64,000 bases of DNA from Flavobacterium taihuense (GCF_019351435.1 NZ_JAHWYN010000016.1:46326-110325); one strand, 5' to 3'. Positions 8,976 through 18,676 are shown, numbered from the stretch's first letter. Translations and numbers: made by a program. Notes: a model not told the origin generated them from the sequence alone.

Positions 8976-9860
8976 TTAATTGCTTGGTTTCCCCTTTTTG
9001 AGTTCTTTTTCGGCTATTTTAAAAACCTTTTTTTCACGCCACTTGGCATAGCGCTCTTTAAAAACCACTTTTATTGCACTATCAACAGCACCGTGCATGA
9101 ACAAACTCCAAACACTAGCCATTTTTCTGGTCAGCGACCGATCCCAAGCTCTCAACGTCAAAGAGAAAGACCCATCAATATAACGCATCCAATGCCACAT
9201 TCCTGTAGGCATGAACAAGGTATCACCATGTTCCAGAAAAACCTCATAACCCTCTACCCCTTTTAAAGCCGGGAATTTTTCAAAATCGGGATTGGCAACA
9301 TCATAATCTTCTAAAGCATAAGTTGTATTGGGAAGGCAGTACAGTCTCTTTTTCCATTTGTTGTCAAATAGTATAATGTGTTTACGACCTCCGAAATGAG
9401 TATGAAAAAGATGAGGCAAGTCAATATCGTAATGCAAAAAAGTAATAGCTTTAGAACCTCCAAAAAACATGGCAGGCATACTTTCAATAAAGCCTCCCAT
9501 TAAATCTTTGGGAATTTTTACATCATTAATCAAATCAGGTTTGTGTTTGAATAGATTTAAGAAAAAAATACGTAATTCTGTCGGCTCTCTTTTTATTAAA
9601 TCTAGATACTCTCCAAATTTCATGCTGGCTATGGAAGCATTGATTACTTTGGTTGGATCTGCTTTTGAATTATCTACTAGTTTTACTTCGATATCGCCCG
9701 CAATTTCCTTGAAATAATCGGTTGTCCATTTTTCCCTGGCAGGCCAATCTTTAGTAAGCCCTTTTATGATTAATGGTTTTCTTTTGTTTAAATATTTTTT
9801 TTTAAATTCTTCTCGAGTAATAGACTCAACAGTATCTACATTTTTTAAAATAAAGCTCAT
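8976..9860 (-). CDS. Cupin-like/JmjC-type 2-oxoglutarate-dependent dioxygenase family protein
   Basis: A 294-residue protein of the cupin_8/JmjC-like family, iron- and 2-oxoglutarate-dependent hydroxylases acting on proteins or RNA in other organisms. The metal-binding facial triad is visible as H143-x-D145 in FLHYDIDLPHLFHTHFGGRK and H223 in MPTGMWHWMRY. The preceding HGDTLFMPTG turn is typical. The N-terminal KPLIIKGLTKDWPAREKW motif is also characteristic of the family. The substrate cannot be inferred. It is convergent with accD, and a -7 box at 9893-9900 suggests its own transcript. Confidence 0.82.
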   Translation of the reverse strand: MSFILKNVDTVESITREEFKKKYLNKRKPLIIKGLTKDWPAREKWTTDYFKEIAGDIEVKLVDNSKADPTKVINASIASMKFGEYLDLIKREPTELRIFFLNLFKHKPDLINDVKIPKDLMGGFIESMPAMFFGGSKAITFLHYDIDLPHLFHTHFGGRKHIILFDNKWKKRLYCLPNTTYALEDYDVANPDFEKFPALKGVEGYEVFLEHGDTLFMPTGMWHWMRYIDGSFSLTLRAWDRSLTRKMASVWSLFMHGAVDSAIKVVFKERYAKWREKKVFKIAEKELKKGKPSN

Positions 9861-9892
9861 TTACACTATTTTAATTGTTCGGACGTTTTTAC

Positions 9893-9900
9893 CAAAAGTA
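9893..9900 (-). promoter_or_regulatory. -7 promoter box for cupin-like gene
   Basis: CAAAAGTA on the plus strand reads TACTTTTG on the minus strand, matching TAnnTTTG, 33 bases before the start codon. Confidence 0.5.
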
Positions 9901-9954
9901 GCTAAATATTTACCGGTGTCAAAATTTACAATAAAATAACATAGGGAAAACTTG

Positions 9955-11205
9955 TTACATTCCAGTTCTAATGGCTTCAACCGGGTCCAGTTTGGAAGCG
10001 GCTATGGCGGGAAGAATCCCCGAAATAAGTCCTATTACAGCTGCTAAGCCCGTTCCTAAAAGAATATTTCCAAGCCCCAAAACAAATTCAAAATCTAATG
10101 CATTGGTCAAAATCAAAGCGATAATCCAAACCATAAGTAATCCGATGATTCCCCCAAGTACCGAAAGTATTATAGCTTCAAATAAAAACTGAAATAATAT
10201 AAAACGGTTTTTGGCTCCCAATGATTTTTGAATTCCAATTAAATTGGTTCGTTCTTTTACAGATACAAACATAATATTGGCAATTCCGAAACCGCCGACT
10301 AGTAATGAAAACCCACTGATGATCCAGCCCACCACATTCATTTGACCAATAATACCATCGATGAGATCGAGAAATCCTGCGAAAACATTAATGAAAAAAT
10401 CATCAATTTCTCCGGCTTTCAATCCTCTGAAATTTCTAAGTTTTTGGGAAATTTCACTTTTATACTCCTCCATATCCACACCTTTTTCGGGTTTGAATAT
10501 AATGACATTCGTCAAATTGGGATTATTATCCCCATATAATCTGCGGACAAAATTAACAGGAATAAAAGCGGATGAATCATCGCTATCGCCAAACATACTA
10601 GATCCTTGCTTTTTTAAAATTCCAATTACCGTAAATCGCTGCCCATACAACCGCACATTTTTCCCAATAGGTTCCGAATCACCAAAAAGGCTTTTTGCAA
10701 TATCATCACCGAGTACAATTACAGGGGCTCCTGAGTTGGCTTCAGATTCATTATAAAATCGTCCTTTTTCAAATTCCAAACCTTGTATGTCAATAAACTC
10801 ATGTGAAACAGGTACAATATTTACATCACTTACGGCATTGGATTCGTATTTTATAGTCTCTCTTTTGGTAAATATTTGATATCCTAATTGATCGGTATGG
10901 GTCATAGCACCCTTTAAATAAACGTATTCCGAATATTTTACATTGGGAAATTGTTCTCTTTTCCATTGTGGTATATCCGAAGGACCGAATGAAAATTTTA
11001 ATAAATAGATAGTATTTTTATCCAAACTACTTAAGTCTTTTGATATTTTCCTATCCAATGAATCTACCGCGGCAAGTACCGCTATTATTGAGAAGATACC
11101 AATAGTAACCCCCAATAAAGAAAGCAATGTTCGCAATTTATTACTGCGTAAGGCATTCATCGCAAAACCAAAACTTTCTTTTAATAATCGTAGGTAAACT
11201 AACAT
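9955..11205 (-). CDS. MacB/FtsX-type ABC transporter permease
   Basis: A 416-residue permease. One transmembrane helix near residues 20-45 follows the ALRSNKLRTLLSLLGVTIGIFSIIAV motif that opens MacB-type permeases. A large periplasmic MacB_PCD domain spans about residues 50-275, with VIVLGDDIAKSLFGDSEPIGKNV and RFTVIGILKKQG. Three C-terminal helices follow, with KERTNLIGIQKSLGAK between the first two and the ending LDPVEAIRTGM. The family powers lipoprotein, peptide or drug export with a separate ATPase and an HlyD partner, neither of which is adjacent here. It is probably monocistronic and lies divergently from purH. Confidence 0.88.
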   Translation of the reverse strand: MLVYLRLLKESFGFAMNALRSNKLRTLLSLLGVTIGIFSIIAVLAAVDSLDRKISKDLSSLDKNTIYLLKFSFGPSDIPQWKREQFPNVKYSEYVYLKGAMTHTDQLGYQIFTKRETIKYESNAVSDVNIVPVSHEFIDIQGLEFEKGRFYNESEANSGAPVIVLGDDIAKSLFGDSEPIGKNVRLYGQRFTVIGILKKQGSSMFGDSDDSSAFIPVNFVRRLYGDNNPNLTNVIIFKPEKGVDMEEYKSEISQKLRNFRGLKAGEIDDFFINVFAGFLDLIDGIIGQMNVVGWIISGFSLLVGGFGIANIMFVSVKERTNLIGIQKSLGAKNRFILFQFLFEAIILSVLGGIIGLLMVWIIALILTNALDFEFVLGLGNILLGTGLAAVIGLISGILPAIAASKLDPVEAIRTGM

Positions 11206-11279
11206 AGTTTTAAATTTGTGTTACTGTAAAATTCTATCTTTTTATTTCTTCCGAAAAGTATTTAAAATTTGGTTGTCAT

Positions 11280-11295
11280 CCCGATAATTATCGGG
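11280..11295. repeat. CCCGATAATTATCGGG palindrome
   Basis: A perfect 16-base palindrome followed on the plus strand by AGCTTTTTT, in the gap between the divergent permease and purH genes. It has the look of a terminator remnant, but no gene ends nearby. I regard it as a dispersed palindromic element. Confidence 0.5.
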
Positions 11296-11428
11296 AGCTT
11301 TTTTATTTTAATACGAAGTAATTTCATTGTGCAGGTTTCAAAAACCTAAAATAAATACATTTAACAATTGGTATGTTATTTTAAGAGATTGTTACATTTT
11401 TTTATTGAATTATATTATCAAAAAAAAC

Positions 11429-11436
11429 TATTTTTG
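11429..11436 (+). promoter_or_regulatory. -7 promoter box for purH
   Basis: TATTTTTG followed by CAC matches TAnnTTTG. A TTG at 11405-11407, 21 bases upstream, could be the -33 element. It lies 24 bases before the purH ATG. Confidence 0.65.
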
Positions 11437-11459
11437 CACTTTATAATCATAACTACTAG

Positions 11460-12986
11460 ATGAACACAACAAAAACAATCCAATCAGCATTAATTTCGGT
11501 CTTTTCAAAAGAAGGCCTTGAACCAATTGTAAGAAAATTACATGATCAAAATGTAATTTTTTATTCTACAGGAGGAACCGAGGAATTCATAAAAAATTTA
11601 GGAATTCCCGTAATCCCAGTTGAAGATGTAACTTCCTATCCTTCTATTTTGGGCGGACGTGTAAAAACATTGCATCCAAAGGTTTTTGGAGGAATCCTGA
11701 ACCGTCAAGATAACGAAACTGATGTACAACAAATGCAGGAATACAATATTCCGCAAATTGATTTGGTAATTGTTGACTTATACCCATTCGAAAAAACGGT
11801 TGCTTCTGGAGCAAGTGAAGAGGATATTATCGAAAAAATAGATATTGGTGGTATTTCATTGATTCGCGCCGCTGCAAAAAACTTCAACGACACGGTAATC
11901 GTTTCATCTATGGATCAATACGGTTTGTTTTTGGATATGATTACGAATCAAAATGGAATAACAACATTGGCAGACAGAAAATTATTGGCCACCAAAGCTT
12001 TTCATGTTTCTTCTCATTACGATGCTGCTATTTTTAATTATTTCAATACGGATGAAACGATTTACAAAGCTAGTATAGAAAACGGACAAGTATTAAGATA
12101 TGGTGAAAATCCACACCAAAAAGGATTTTTCTTTGGAGATTTTGATGCCATGTTTACCAAAGTTCACGGTAAAGAATTATCATATAACAATTTACTGGAT
12201 GTTGATGCTGCGGTAAATTTGATTAATGAATTTAAAACAGACGGACCAACATTCGCTATTTTAAAACACAACAATGCATGTGGATTGGCAACAAGAGACA
12301 CCATTTGCGAAGCCTATAATGTAGCTTTGGCTTGTGACCCAACCTCAGCTTTTGGAGGTGTATTGATTGCCAATACAACAATTGATGTGTCAACAGCTAA
12401 TGAAATCAACAAATTGTTTTGTGAAGTCGTTATCGCTCCGTCGTATGATGCGGAAGCAATTGCTATTTTACAAGAAAAGAAAAATAGAATTATTTTAATT
12501 CAAAATGAAGTCGAATTACCTCAAAAACAAGTAAGAACGTGTTTGAATGGATTATTGATTCAAGAAAGAAACAATATCACTGATACTAAAGCAGACTTAA
12601 AAACCGTTACAGTAACAGCACCTACAGAGCAAGAAATTGAAGATTTGATTTTTGCTTCTAAAGTGTGCAAAAATACCAAATCAAATACCATTGTATTTGC
12701 TAAAAACGGAACTTTAATTTCTTCGGGAACAGGACAAACTTCAAGAGTAGACGCATTATTGCAAGCCATTGAAAAAGCCAAAGTTTTTGGATTTAGTTTA
12801 GAAGGAGCTTCTATGGCAAGCGATGCTTTTTTCCCATTCCCAGATTGCGTTGAAATTGCAAAGAACGCTGGAATAACAGCCGTAATTCAACCTGGAGGAT
12901 CAATCAAAGACGAATTGAGCATTAATTATTGCAATGAAAATAATGTTGCAATGGTATTTACAGGAACACGTCATTTTAAACATTAA
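11460..12986 (+). CDS. purH: Bifunctional AICAR transformylase/IMP cyclohydrolase
   Basis: Catalyses the last two steps of de novo purine synthesis, formylation of AICAR and ring closure to IMP. The 508 residues are normal for PurH. The N-terminal MGS-like cyclohydrolase domain (about 1-145) shows ALISVFSKEGLEPI, FYSTGGTEEFIKNLG and SILGGRVKTLHPKVFGGIL. The transformylase domain follows, with LRYGENPHQKGFFF, ELSYNNLLDVDAAVNLI, ILKHNNACGLA, DPTSAFGGVLIAN, SGTGQTSRVDALLQAI and the C-terminal ITAVIQPGGSIKDELSI. Its own promoter box lies upstream, and mreB follows after 54 bases with another box. Confidence 0.97.
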   Translation: MNTTKTIQSALISVFSKEGLEPIVRKLHDQNVIFYSTGGTEEFIKNLGIPVIPVEDVTSYPSILGGRVKTLHPKVFGGILNRQDNETDVQQMQEYNIPQIDLVIVDLYPFEKTVASGASEEDIIEKIDIGGISLIRAAAKNFNDTVIVSSMDQYGLFLDMITNQNGITTLADRKLLATKAFHVSSHYDAAIFNYFNTDETIYKASIENGQVLRYGENPHQKGFFFGDFDAMFTKVHGKELSYNNLLDVDAAVNLINEFKTDGPTFAILKHNNACGLATRDTICEAYNVALACDPTSAFGGVLIANTTIDVSTANEINKLFCEVVIAPSYDAEAIAILQEKKNRIILIQNEVELPQKQVRTCLNGLLIQERNNITDTKADLKTVTVTAPTEQEIEDLIFASKVCKNTKSNTIVFAKNGTLISSGTGQTSRVDALLQAIEKAKVFGFSLEGASMASDAFFPFPDCVEIAKNAGITAVIQPGGSIKDELSINYCNENNVAMVFTGTRHFKH

Positions 12987-12992
12987 TTTGTT

Positions 12993-13000
12993 TAACTTTG
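12993..13000 (+). promoter_or_regulatory. -7 promoter box for mreB cluster
   Basis: TAACTTTG followed by TG, 40 bases before the mreB ATG and just after purH ends, matches TAnnTTTG. It allows the shape cluster to be transcribed separately from purH. Confidence 0.55.
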
Positions 13001-13040
13001 TGCGTAATTTATTTATAACTTTTTAACCCTTAAAAGGCAT

Positions 13041-14069
13041 ATGGGATTTTTTGATTTCATGACCGAGGATATTGCGATAGACCTTGGTACAGCAAACACT
13101 TTAATCATTCACAATGACAAAGTCGTAATTGACAGTCCGTCTATTGTTGCGCGTGATAGAATATCAGGCAAAATAATTGCAGTTGGTAAAGAAGCCAATA
13201 TGATGCAAGGGAAGACGCATGAAAACATTAAAACGATTAGACCTTTAAAAGATGGTGTAATTGCAGATTTTGATGCATCAGAAAAAATGATTAGTATGTT
13301 TATCAAAAGCATACCGGCATTGAAAAAAAGAATGTTTACACCAGCCTTAAGAATGGTAGTTTGTATTCCTTCAGGGATTACCGAAGTGGAGATGAGAGCG
13401 GTAAAAGAATCTTGTGAGAGAGTTAACGGTAAAGAGGTATACTTAATACATGAGCCTATGGCTGCTGCAATTGGTATCGGAATCGATATTATGCAACCAA
13501 AAGGAAACATGATTGTTGACATAGGTGGTGGAACAACGGAAATTGCTGTAATTGCATTAGGAGGAATTGTTTGTGACAAATCAGTAAAAATTGCTGGTGA
13601 CGTTTTTACCAATGATATTGTTTACTATATGCGTACACAACACAACCTTTTTGTTGGGGAAAGTACTGCTGAGAAAATAAAAATACAAATTGGTGCAGCT
13701 ATAGAAAATTTAGAAACTCCTCCCGAAGACATGTCTGTTCAAGGTAGAGATTTGTTAACGGGGAAACCGAAACAAGTTGAAGTATCCTATAGAGAAATTG
13801 CTAAAGCATTGGATAAATCAATTCAACGAATTGAAGATGCCGTAATGGAAACGCTATCTCAAACTCCACCAGAGTTAGCAGCCGATATTTATAACACAGG
13901 AATCTATCTTGCAGGTGGTGGATCTATGTTGAGAGGTCTTGACAAAAGAATTTCCCAAAAAACAGATTTACCGGTTTATATCGCCGAAGATCCATTAAGA
14001 GCTGTTGTTAGAGGAACGGGAATGGCACTTAAAAACATTACAAAGTTCAAAAATATTCTTATAAAATAA
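13041..14069 (+). CDS. mreB: Rod shape-determining actin homologue MreB
   Basis: Forms ATP-dependent filaments under the inner membrane that guide lateral wall synthesis. The 342-residue protein has the actin-fold motifs: phosphate 1 IAIDLGTANTLI (about 11-22), phosphate 2 IVDIGGGTTEIAVIALGG (about 158-175), the EPMAAAIGIGI hinge, and adenosine motif YLAGGGSMLRGLDKRI (about 292-307), ending in DPLRAVVRGTGMAL. The N-terminal MGFFDFMTEDIAIDLG gives the expected start with an amphipathic tip. It is the first gene of mreB-mreC-mreD-PBP2-rodA; a hairpin after it may reduce read-through into the membrane components. Confidence 0.97.
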   Translation: MGFFDFMTEDIAIDLGTANTLIIHNDKVVIDSPSIVARDRISGKIIAVGKEANMMQGKTHENIKTIRPLKDGVIADFDASEKMISMFIKSIPALKKRMFTPALRMVVCIPSGITEVEMRAVKESCERVNGKEVYLIHEPMAAAIGIGIDIMQPKGNMIVDIGGGTTEIAVIALGGIVCDKSVKIAGDVFTNDIVYYMRTQHNLFVGESTAEKIKIQIGAAIENLETPPEDMSVQGRDLLTGKPKQVEVSYREIAKALDKSIQRIEDAVMETLSQTPPELAADIYNTGIYLAGGGSMLRGLDKRISQKTDLPVYIAEDPLRAVVRGTGMALKNITKFKNILIK

Positions 14070-14080
14070 TAAAAATAAAT

Positions 14081-14133
14081 AAATCCCAAGAACCAACTTG
14101 AAGCACTGAATAATTTGGATTTTGGGATTTTTT
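14081..14133 (+). terminator. Possible attenuating terminator between mreB and mreC
   Basis: AAATCCCAA pairs with TTGGGATTT across a loop of about 32 bases and is followed by TTT. The long loop makes it weak; it may partially terminate so that MreB is made in excess over the downstream membrane proteins. Confidence 0.4.
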
Positions 14134-14166
14134 AAATTAGATTTTTAAAAATTTTAATCTTAAACA

Positions 14167-14994
14167 ATGCAGCAAATATTTTCATTTATTATAAAAAACA
14201 GTAATAGACTACTGTTTTTGCTGCTTTTGGGTATTTCGTTATCCCTTGCCATACAATCCCATTCTTTTCATAGAAGCAAAATCATCAGCTCCGCTAATTT
14301 TCTTAGTGGTGGGGTTTATGAAAGAATTAATTCTATGGAAGAATACCTTCACTTAAAAGAGCAAAACGATCAACTGGCATTGGAAAATGCGAACTTGAAA
14401 AGTTTGCTGTTTAAAACTAAAGATTCTGCTGAGATTCCAAATTTAGATAGCTTAAAAGGCGTTTTGCCAAAAGACATCATTGTTTCGAAAGTAATTCATA
14501 ACTCTTTCAATGTATACGAGAATTTTTTAACTTTGAATTCCGGTGCTAAATCAGGTGTTAAACCTGACATGGGAGTTATTAATAGCTTAGGAATTGTAGG
14601 AATCATAGACAATGTATCTGCTAATTATTCTACTGTAATTAGTATATTAAATACCAAATCTCAAATAAACGCCAAAATCAAGAATTCTGATCATTTTGGA
14701 ACCTTGAATTGGGACGGAAAAAATACTGGTTTCGTACAATTGATTGATGTGCCAAGATTGGCATCGATAAAGAAAGGGGACACTATAGTTACTGGTGGGC
14801 AATCTGTAATATTTCCAGAAAACATTGGGATTGGTACAATTGATAAAATTTTCATCCCAAGTGACAAAAATCATTATTACACTATAAACGTAAAACTTTT
14901 TAATGATATGACCAATTTAGGCCATGTTTATATTATAAAATCTGAAAATAGCGAAGAAATTAAAAATTTAGAAAATCAAGGAAAGAATGAATAG
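14167..14994 (+). CDS. mreC: Rod shape-determining protein MreC
   Basis: Periplasmic scaffold that links MreB and wall synthases. The 275-residue protein has an N-terminal cytoplasmic tip and a transmembrane helix (RLLFLLLLGISLSLAI, about 14-29). A coiled-coil segment follows (ERINSMEEYLHLKEQNDQLA and on to about residue 88), then the paired beta-barrel domain with NFLTLNSGAKSGVKPDMGVIN and IVTGGQSVIFPENIGIGTI. Length and order match the family. Its stop overlaps the mreD start by eight bases, indicating translational coupling. Confidence 0.94.
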   Translation: MQQIFSFIIKNSNRLLFLLLLGISLSLAIQSHSFHRSKIISSANFLSGGVYERINSMEEYLHLKEQNDQLALENANLKSLLFKTKDSAEIPNLDSLKGVLPKDIIVSKVIHNSFNVYENFLTLNSGAKSGVKPDMGVINSLGIVGIIDNVSANYSTVISILNTKSQINAKIKNSDHFGTLNWDGKNTGFVQLIDVPRLASIKKGDTIVTGGQSVIFPENIGIGTIDKIFIPSDKNHYYTINVKLFNDMTNLGHVYIIKSENSEEIKNLENQGKNE

Positions 14995-15493
14995 CACGAT
15001 ATTAGTGAATATTTTTCGATTTGTGCTCTTATTAGCCCTGCAAATTCTTGTTTTCAATAATATGAATTTTGGAGGTTATATAAGTGCATTCCCCTATATC
15101 CTTTTCATCATTCTTTACCCAGTAAACGGTAACAAAGCAAATCTACTTATTGCTAGTTTTTTTCTAGGTTTAATTATGGATTTATTCTCTAATTCAGGAG
15201 GAGTACATGCAACAGCATGCGTGCTTTTGGCTCATTTAAGACCTTACTTTTTTAAATTTTCATTTGGACTTAGCTATGAATATCAAACTGTTAAGTTAAA
15301 TGATGTTTTAACTCCAGAACGGTTTACTTTTATTTTATTGGCAGTTTCAACACATCATATTACTTTATTCCTATTGGAATCTTTTCAAATCACTTTCATT
15401 TTAGACGTTCTACTTAGAACCGTTTTAAGTGCATTGTTTACTATTTTAACCTGTATTATTCTTATTTACCTAATAAAGCCAAATAAACGATGA
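14987..15493 (+). CDS. mreD: Rod shape-determining protein MreD
   Basis: A 168-residue integral membrane protein with about five hydrophobic helices and little else, as is usual for MreD. The recognisable features are the NILLVNI-like first helix, FPYILFIILYPVNGNK at about 36-51 and the GLIMDLFSNSGGVHATACVLLAHLRPY motif (about 61-87), which is the most conserved part of the family. It starts inside the end of mreC (ATGAATAG overlap) and its stop overlaps the start of the PBP2 gene by four bases, so all three are translated as a coupled unit. Confidence 0.92.
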   Translation: MNSTILVNIFRFVLLLALQILVFNNMNFGGYISAFPYILFIILYPVNGNKANLLIASFFLGLIMDLFSNSGGVHATACVLLAHLRPYFFKFSFGLSYEYQTVKLNDVLTPERFTFILLAVSTHHITLFLLESFQITFILDVLLRTVLSALFTILTCIILIYLIKPNKR

Positions 15494-17430
15494 GAAAAGT
15501 ATTGTTGCCAGCTTTAATTATTATTGGGGCATCTTTGTTAATCATACGTGTTTTTTACTTGCAAATTATTGATGATTCTTTTAAGCTAAAATCAGAAAAT
15601 AATGCCATTAAAATTAAATATGATTATCCAGAGCGGGGTTATATTTATGATAGAAACGGGGTTTTATTAGTCGCCAATCAGCCCTCTTATGATATAATGG
15701 TAATTCCTAGGGAGTTGAACAATACTGACACTTTGGAGTTTTGTAAATTATTGAATATTACAAAGGATGACTTTATTAAAAAAATTGAAAAAGCAAAAGT
15801 CTACAGTCCAAGATTACCTTCGGTATTTTTGGCCCAATTGAATAAAAATGAATTTGCCGCTTTTCAAGAAAAAATTCGAAAATTCGAAGGGTTTTATTTT
15901 CAAAAACGTTCCTTACGCGATTATGAAGTGGACTATGGAGCCAATATTTTTGGATTTATTACGCAAGCCAATGAAAAATTAATCGAAAAAAATCATTACT
16001 ACAAAAGTGGTGATTTAATTGGAAAACAAGGGGTTGAGGAAAGTTATGAAAAAATTCTTCGCGGTATAAAAGGAGTTAAATATTTCCAGAAAGACAAATT
16101 CAATCGTGAAATTGGTTCCTATAAAGAAGGAAAATATGACACTATTGCGGTTCAAGGTGAAGATATAAACTTAACCATTGATGCCGAAATCCAAAAGTAC
16201 GGTGAACAATTAATGATCAATAAACGAGGTGGAATTGTTGCTATTGAGCCTAAAACTGGTGAGATCTTAGCCCTTGTAACTGCACCATCTTATGATCCTG
16301 GAATTTTAGTAGGAAGACAACGTTCTAAAAATTACACAAAATTATACCATGATTCTATTGCAAAACCACTTTATGACAGGGGTTTACTAGCTGAGTATCC
16401 ACCAGGTTCTCCTTTTAAAATCATGACAGGTCTTGTTGGACTGCAAGAAGAAGTCATAGACGAACAGACTACTTTTGTTTGTAATCATGGTTTTTCCTAC
16501 GCAAGAGGTCGTTTTCAGGGTTGCCATTGTGGAATTTTCGGGCCAAGGAGTTTAAATGTTGGAATTTATAAATCTTGCAATGCTTATTTCTCGAATGTAT
16601 ACCTAAAAACTATTGCCAAATACAAGAAACCTGCTTATTCTGTAGATGTATGGAGCAATCACGTTAAGAGTTTTGGACTGGGTCAGTTTATGGGTTATGA
16701 TTTGCCTACTGGAAAAAAAGGGAACATTCCAACTTCCAAAACATACAAAAAAATATATCCAAATGGAGGCTGGCGAGGAACAACAATAATCTCAAACGCA
16801 ATTGGGCAAGGTGAGGTTTTGATGACTCCAATACAATTGGCCAATATGATGTCGGCGGTGGCGAATGAAGGCTATTATTATACTCCTCATATAATCAAAA
16901 AGATTAAAGGCGAAAAAATAGACGCCAAGTTCACTACAAAACATGTTACTACTATTGACAAAAAATATTTTCCTCCTATGATTCAAGGTCTGTTTGATGT
17001 ATATAACCACGGTACCGCATATGCCTTAAAAGTAGAGGGAATCGATATTTGTGGTAAAACTGGAACGGCAGAAAACTTTGCTAAAATTGATGGCGTTAGG
17101 ACCAAAATGCAAGATCACTCTATTTTTGTTGCTTTTGCACCCAAGGACAACCCGAAAATTGCCATTGCAGTTTTGGTTGAAAATGGTGGCTATGGGGCCA
17201 CTATTGCGGGGCCTATTGCGAGTTTAATGATTGAAAAATACCTTAGAAAAAAAATCACACGAACCGATTTAGAAACTCGAGTTTTGAATATTAGTTTGCA
17301 AGGCCGCTATGCAAAACTAGGAGGACTTTCAGAAGAAGTAAAGAAACAGCTTCGCATTCAAGATTCTATTACAAATAGTAAAATAAAAGCAGCCAAAAAA
17401 TTAGATTCTTTAAAAACCAAAAAACAATAA
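15490..17430 (+). CDS. mrdA: Penicillin-binding protein 2 (elongasome transpeptidase)
   Basis: Cross-links peptidoglycan during side-wall elongation. The 646-residue class B PBP has an N-terminal signal anchor (LLPALIIIGASLLIIRVFYL). A dimerisation domain follows, with YPERGYIYDRNGVLLVANQP near residue 51 and GKQGVEESYEKILRGIKG near 178. The C-terminal transpeptidase has the SxxK active site in PPGSPFKIMTG (Ser about 307), the SxN motif in YKSCNAYF and KTGT in DICGKTGTAENF (about 522). The C-terminus is a lysine-rich tail of about 60 residues. It overlaps mreD by four bases, and rodA follows 10 bases later. Confidence 0.95.
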   Translation: MRKVLLPALIIIGASLLIIRVFYLQIIDDSFKLKSENNAIKIKYDYPERGYIYDRNGVLLVANQPSYDIMVIPRELNNTDTLEFCKLLNITKDDFIKKIEKAKVYSPRLPSVFLAQLNKNEFAAFQEKIRKFEGFYFQKRSLRDYEVDYGANIFGFITQANEKLIEKNHYYKSGDLIGKQGVEESYEKILRGIKGVKYFQKDKFNREIGSYKEGKYDTIAVQGEDINLTIDAEIQKYGEQLMINKRGGIVAIEPKTGEILALVTAPSYDPGILVGRQRSKNYTKLYHDSIAKPLYDRGLLAEYPPGSPFKIMTGLVGLQEEVIDEQTTFVCNHGFSYARGRFQGCHCGIFGPRSLNVGIYKSCNAYFSNVYLKTIAKYKKPAYSVDVWSNHVKSFGLGQFMGYDLPTGKKGNIPTSKTYKKIYPNGGWRGTTIISNAIGQGEVLMTPIQLANMMSAVANEGYYYTPHIIKKIKGEKIDAKFTTKHVTTIDKKYFPPMIQGLFDVYNHGTAYALKVEGIDICGKTGTAENFAKIDGVRTKMQDHSIFVAFAPKDNPKIAIAVLVENGGYGATIAGPIASLMIEKYLRKKITRTDLETRVLNISLQGRYAKLGGLSEEVKKQLRIQDSITNSKIKAAKKLDSLKTKKQ

Positions 17431-17440
17431 TTGATATCAA

Positions 17441-18676
17441 ATGAAAAATCAAAGTTTATCAAGCAATATTGATTGGATATGTATCATCATATACATTGCA
17501 TTGGTGTTTTTAGGTTGGTTAAACATCTATTCATCTTCATTGTCTTCTACCGAAGGGACATATGAAAAACAAGCTGTATTTATTGCTCTATCTGTTCCTT
17601 TGATTTTTATTCTATTATACATTGATGGCAAATTTTATGAAAAATATGCCAGTATCATATTTGTTATTTCTTTGTTGTCACTAGTAGGTTTGTTTGCTTT
17701 CGGTAAAACAATTGCAGGACAACGCTGTTGGTACGCAATTGGGAGTTTCACATTGCAGCCCTCTGAGTTTGCAAAAGCGGCTACAGCCTTGGCCTTAGCT
17801 AAATACCTAAGCGACACTCAGATAAACTTAAAGGAAATTAATCGACAAGTGCAGGCTCTAGCTATTGTCTTTTTACCTGTTATGCTCATCTTGCCGCAGC
17901 CAGATCCTGGAAGTGCAATGATCTACAGTATTTTTATTATTGTTTTATTTAGGGAAGGCCTACCAGCTTGGTATGTATGGACTGGTTTTATAACTATATT
18001 GCTTTTCGTATTGACGCTGGTTTTAGAACCCCAATACGTTATCTTAATAGCTTTGTTAGTTATTGTTTTAGTACACTACAAATCGAGAATAGCCGATAGA
18101 AATATTCTGATGAGCGCTATTCTTTTTACAATTATATCTGGTTTTGTATTGTCAGTAAACTATGTGTTTACGAATATATTCAAACAACATCATCGTGACC
18201 GTTTTAATATTTTGTTGGGTAAAGAAGTTGACATGAAAGGTATTGGTTACAATACCAATCAATCGGAGATTGCCATCGGATCTGGAGGCTGGTTTGGAAA
18301 AGGATTTTTGGAAGGAACACAAACCAAAGGTGGTTTTGTACCCGAACAACATACAGATTATATTTTCACGACAGTTGGTGAAGAATGGGGGTTTATCGGA
18401 TCTTTAGTAGTAATTGGGCTTTTTACAGGACTGTTTCTTAGAATAATCTATCTCGCCGAAAGACAAAAAACTAAATTCAGTAGGGTATACGGGTATTGTG
18501 TAGCTGGAATTTTATTTACGCATTTTTTTGTTAATATTGCTATGGTTGTTGGTGTTTTTCCAACGATTGGCGTTCCTTTGCCTTTCTTTTCATATGGAGG
18601 ATCTGGCTTATGGGGATTTACCATTTTGTTATTCATTTTTATAAAAATGGATGCTAATAAAGTAAATGAATGGTAA
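17441..18676 (+). CDS. rodA: Rod shape-determining SEDS glycosyltransferase RodA
   Basis: SEDS-family peptidoglycan polymerase that works with PBP2. The 411-residue protein has about ten transmembrane helices. Diagnostic motifs are GQRCWYAIGSFTLQPSEFAKAA (about 88-109), the PQPDPGSAMIY motif around 153-163 with its catalytic-type Asp, GSGGWFGKGFLEGTQTKGGFVPEQHTDYIFTTVGEEWGF split across the long periplasmic loop (about 280-318), and GVPLPFFSYGGSG near 375-387. It ends the shape cluster. No clear terminator was seen directly after the stop; the sequence beyond is degenerate. Confidence 0.95.
   Translation: MKNQSLSSNIDWICIIIYIALVFLGWLNIYSSSLSSTEGTYEKQAVFIALSVPLIFILLYIDGKFYEKYASIIFVISLLSLVGLFAFGKTIAGQRCWYAIGSFTLQPSEFAKAATALALAKYLSDTQINLKEINRQVQALAIVFLPVMLILPQPDPGSAMIYSIFIIVLFREGLPAWYVWTGFITILLFVLTLVLEPQYVILIALLVIVLVHYKSRIADRNILMSAILFTIISGFVLSVNYVFTNIFKQHHRDRFNILLGKEVDMKGIGYNTNQSEIAIGSGGWFGKGFLEGTQTKGGFVPEQHTDYIFTTVGEEWGFIGSLVVIGLFTGLFLRIIYLAERQKTKFSRVYGYCVAGILFTHFFVNIAMVVGVFPTIGVPLPFFSYGGSGLWGFTILLFIFIKMDANKVNEW

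Noticed and set aside
9955..11205. MacB-type permease as the exporter of the peptide island
   Set aside because: It is 40 kb away, has no ATPase or adaptor beside it, and the island has its own C39 exporter and HlyD protein.
11280..11310. Palindrome plus T-run as a terminator
   Set aside because: It lies between divergent gene starts with no gene ending into it, so I list it as a palindromic repeat only.
13109..13612. Long minus-strand open frame inside mreB
   Set aside because: Shadow of the strongly conserved mreB frame; hydrophobic low-complexity translation without motifs.
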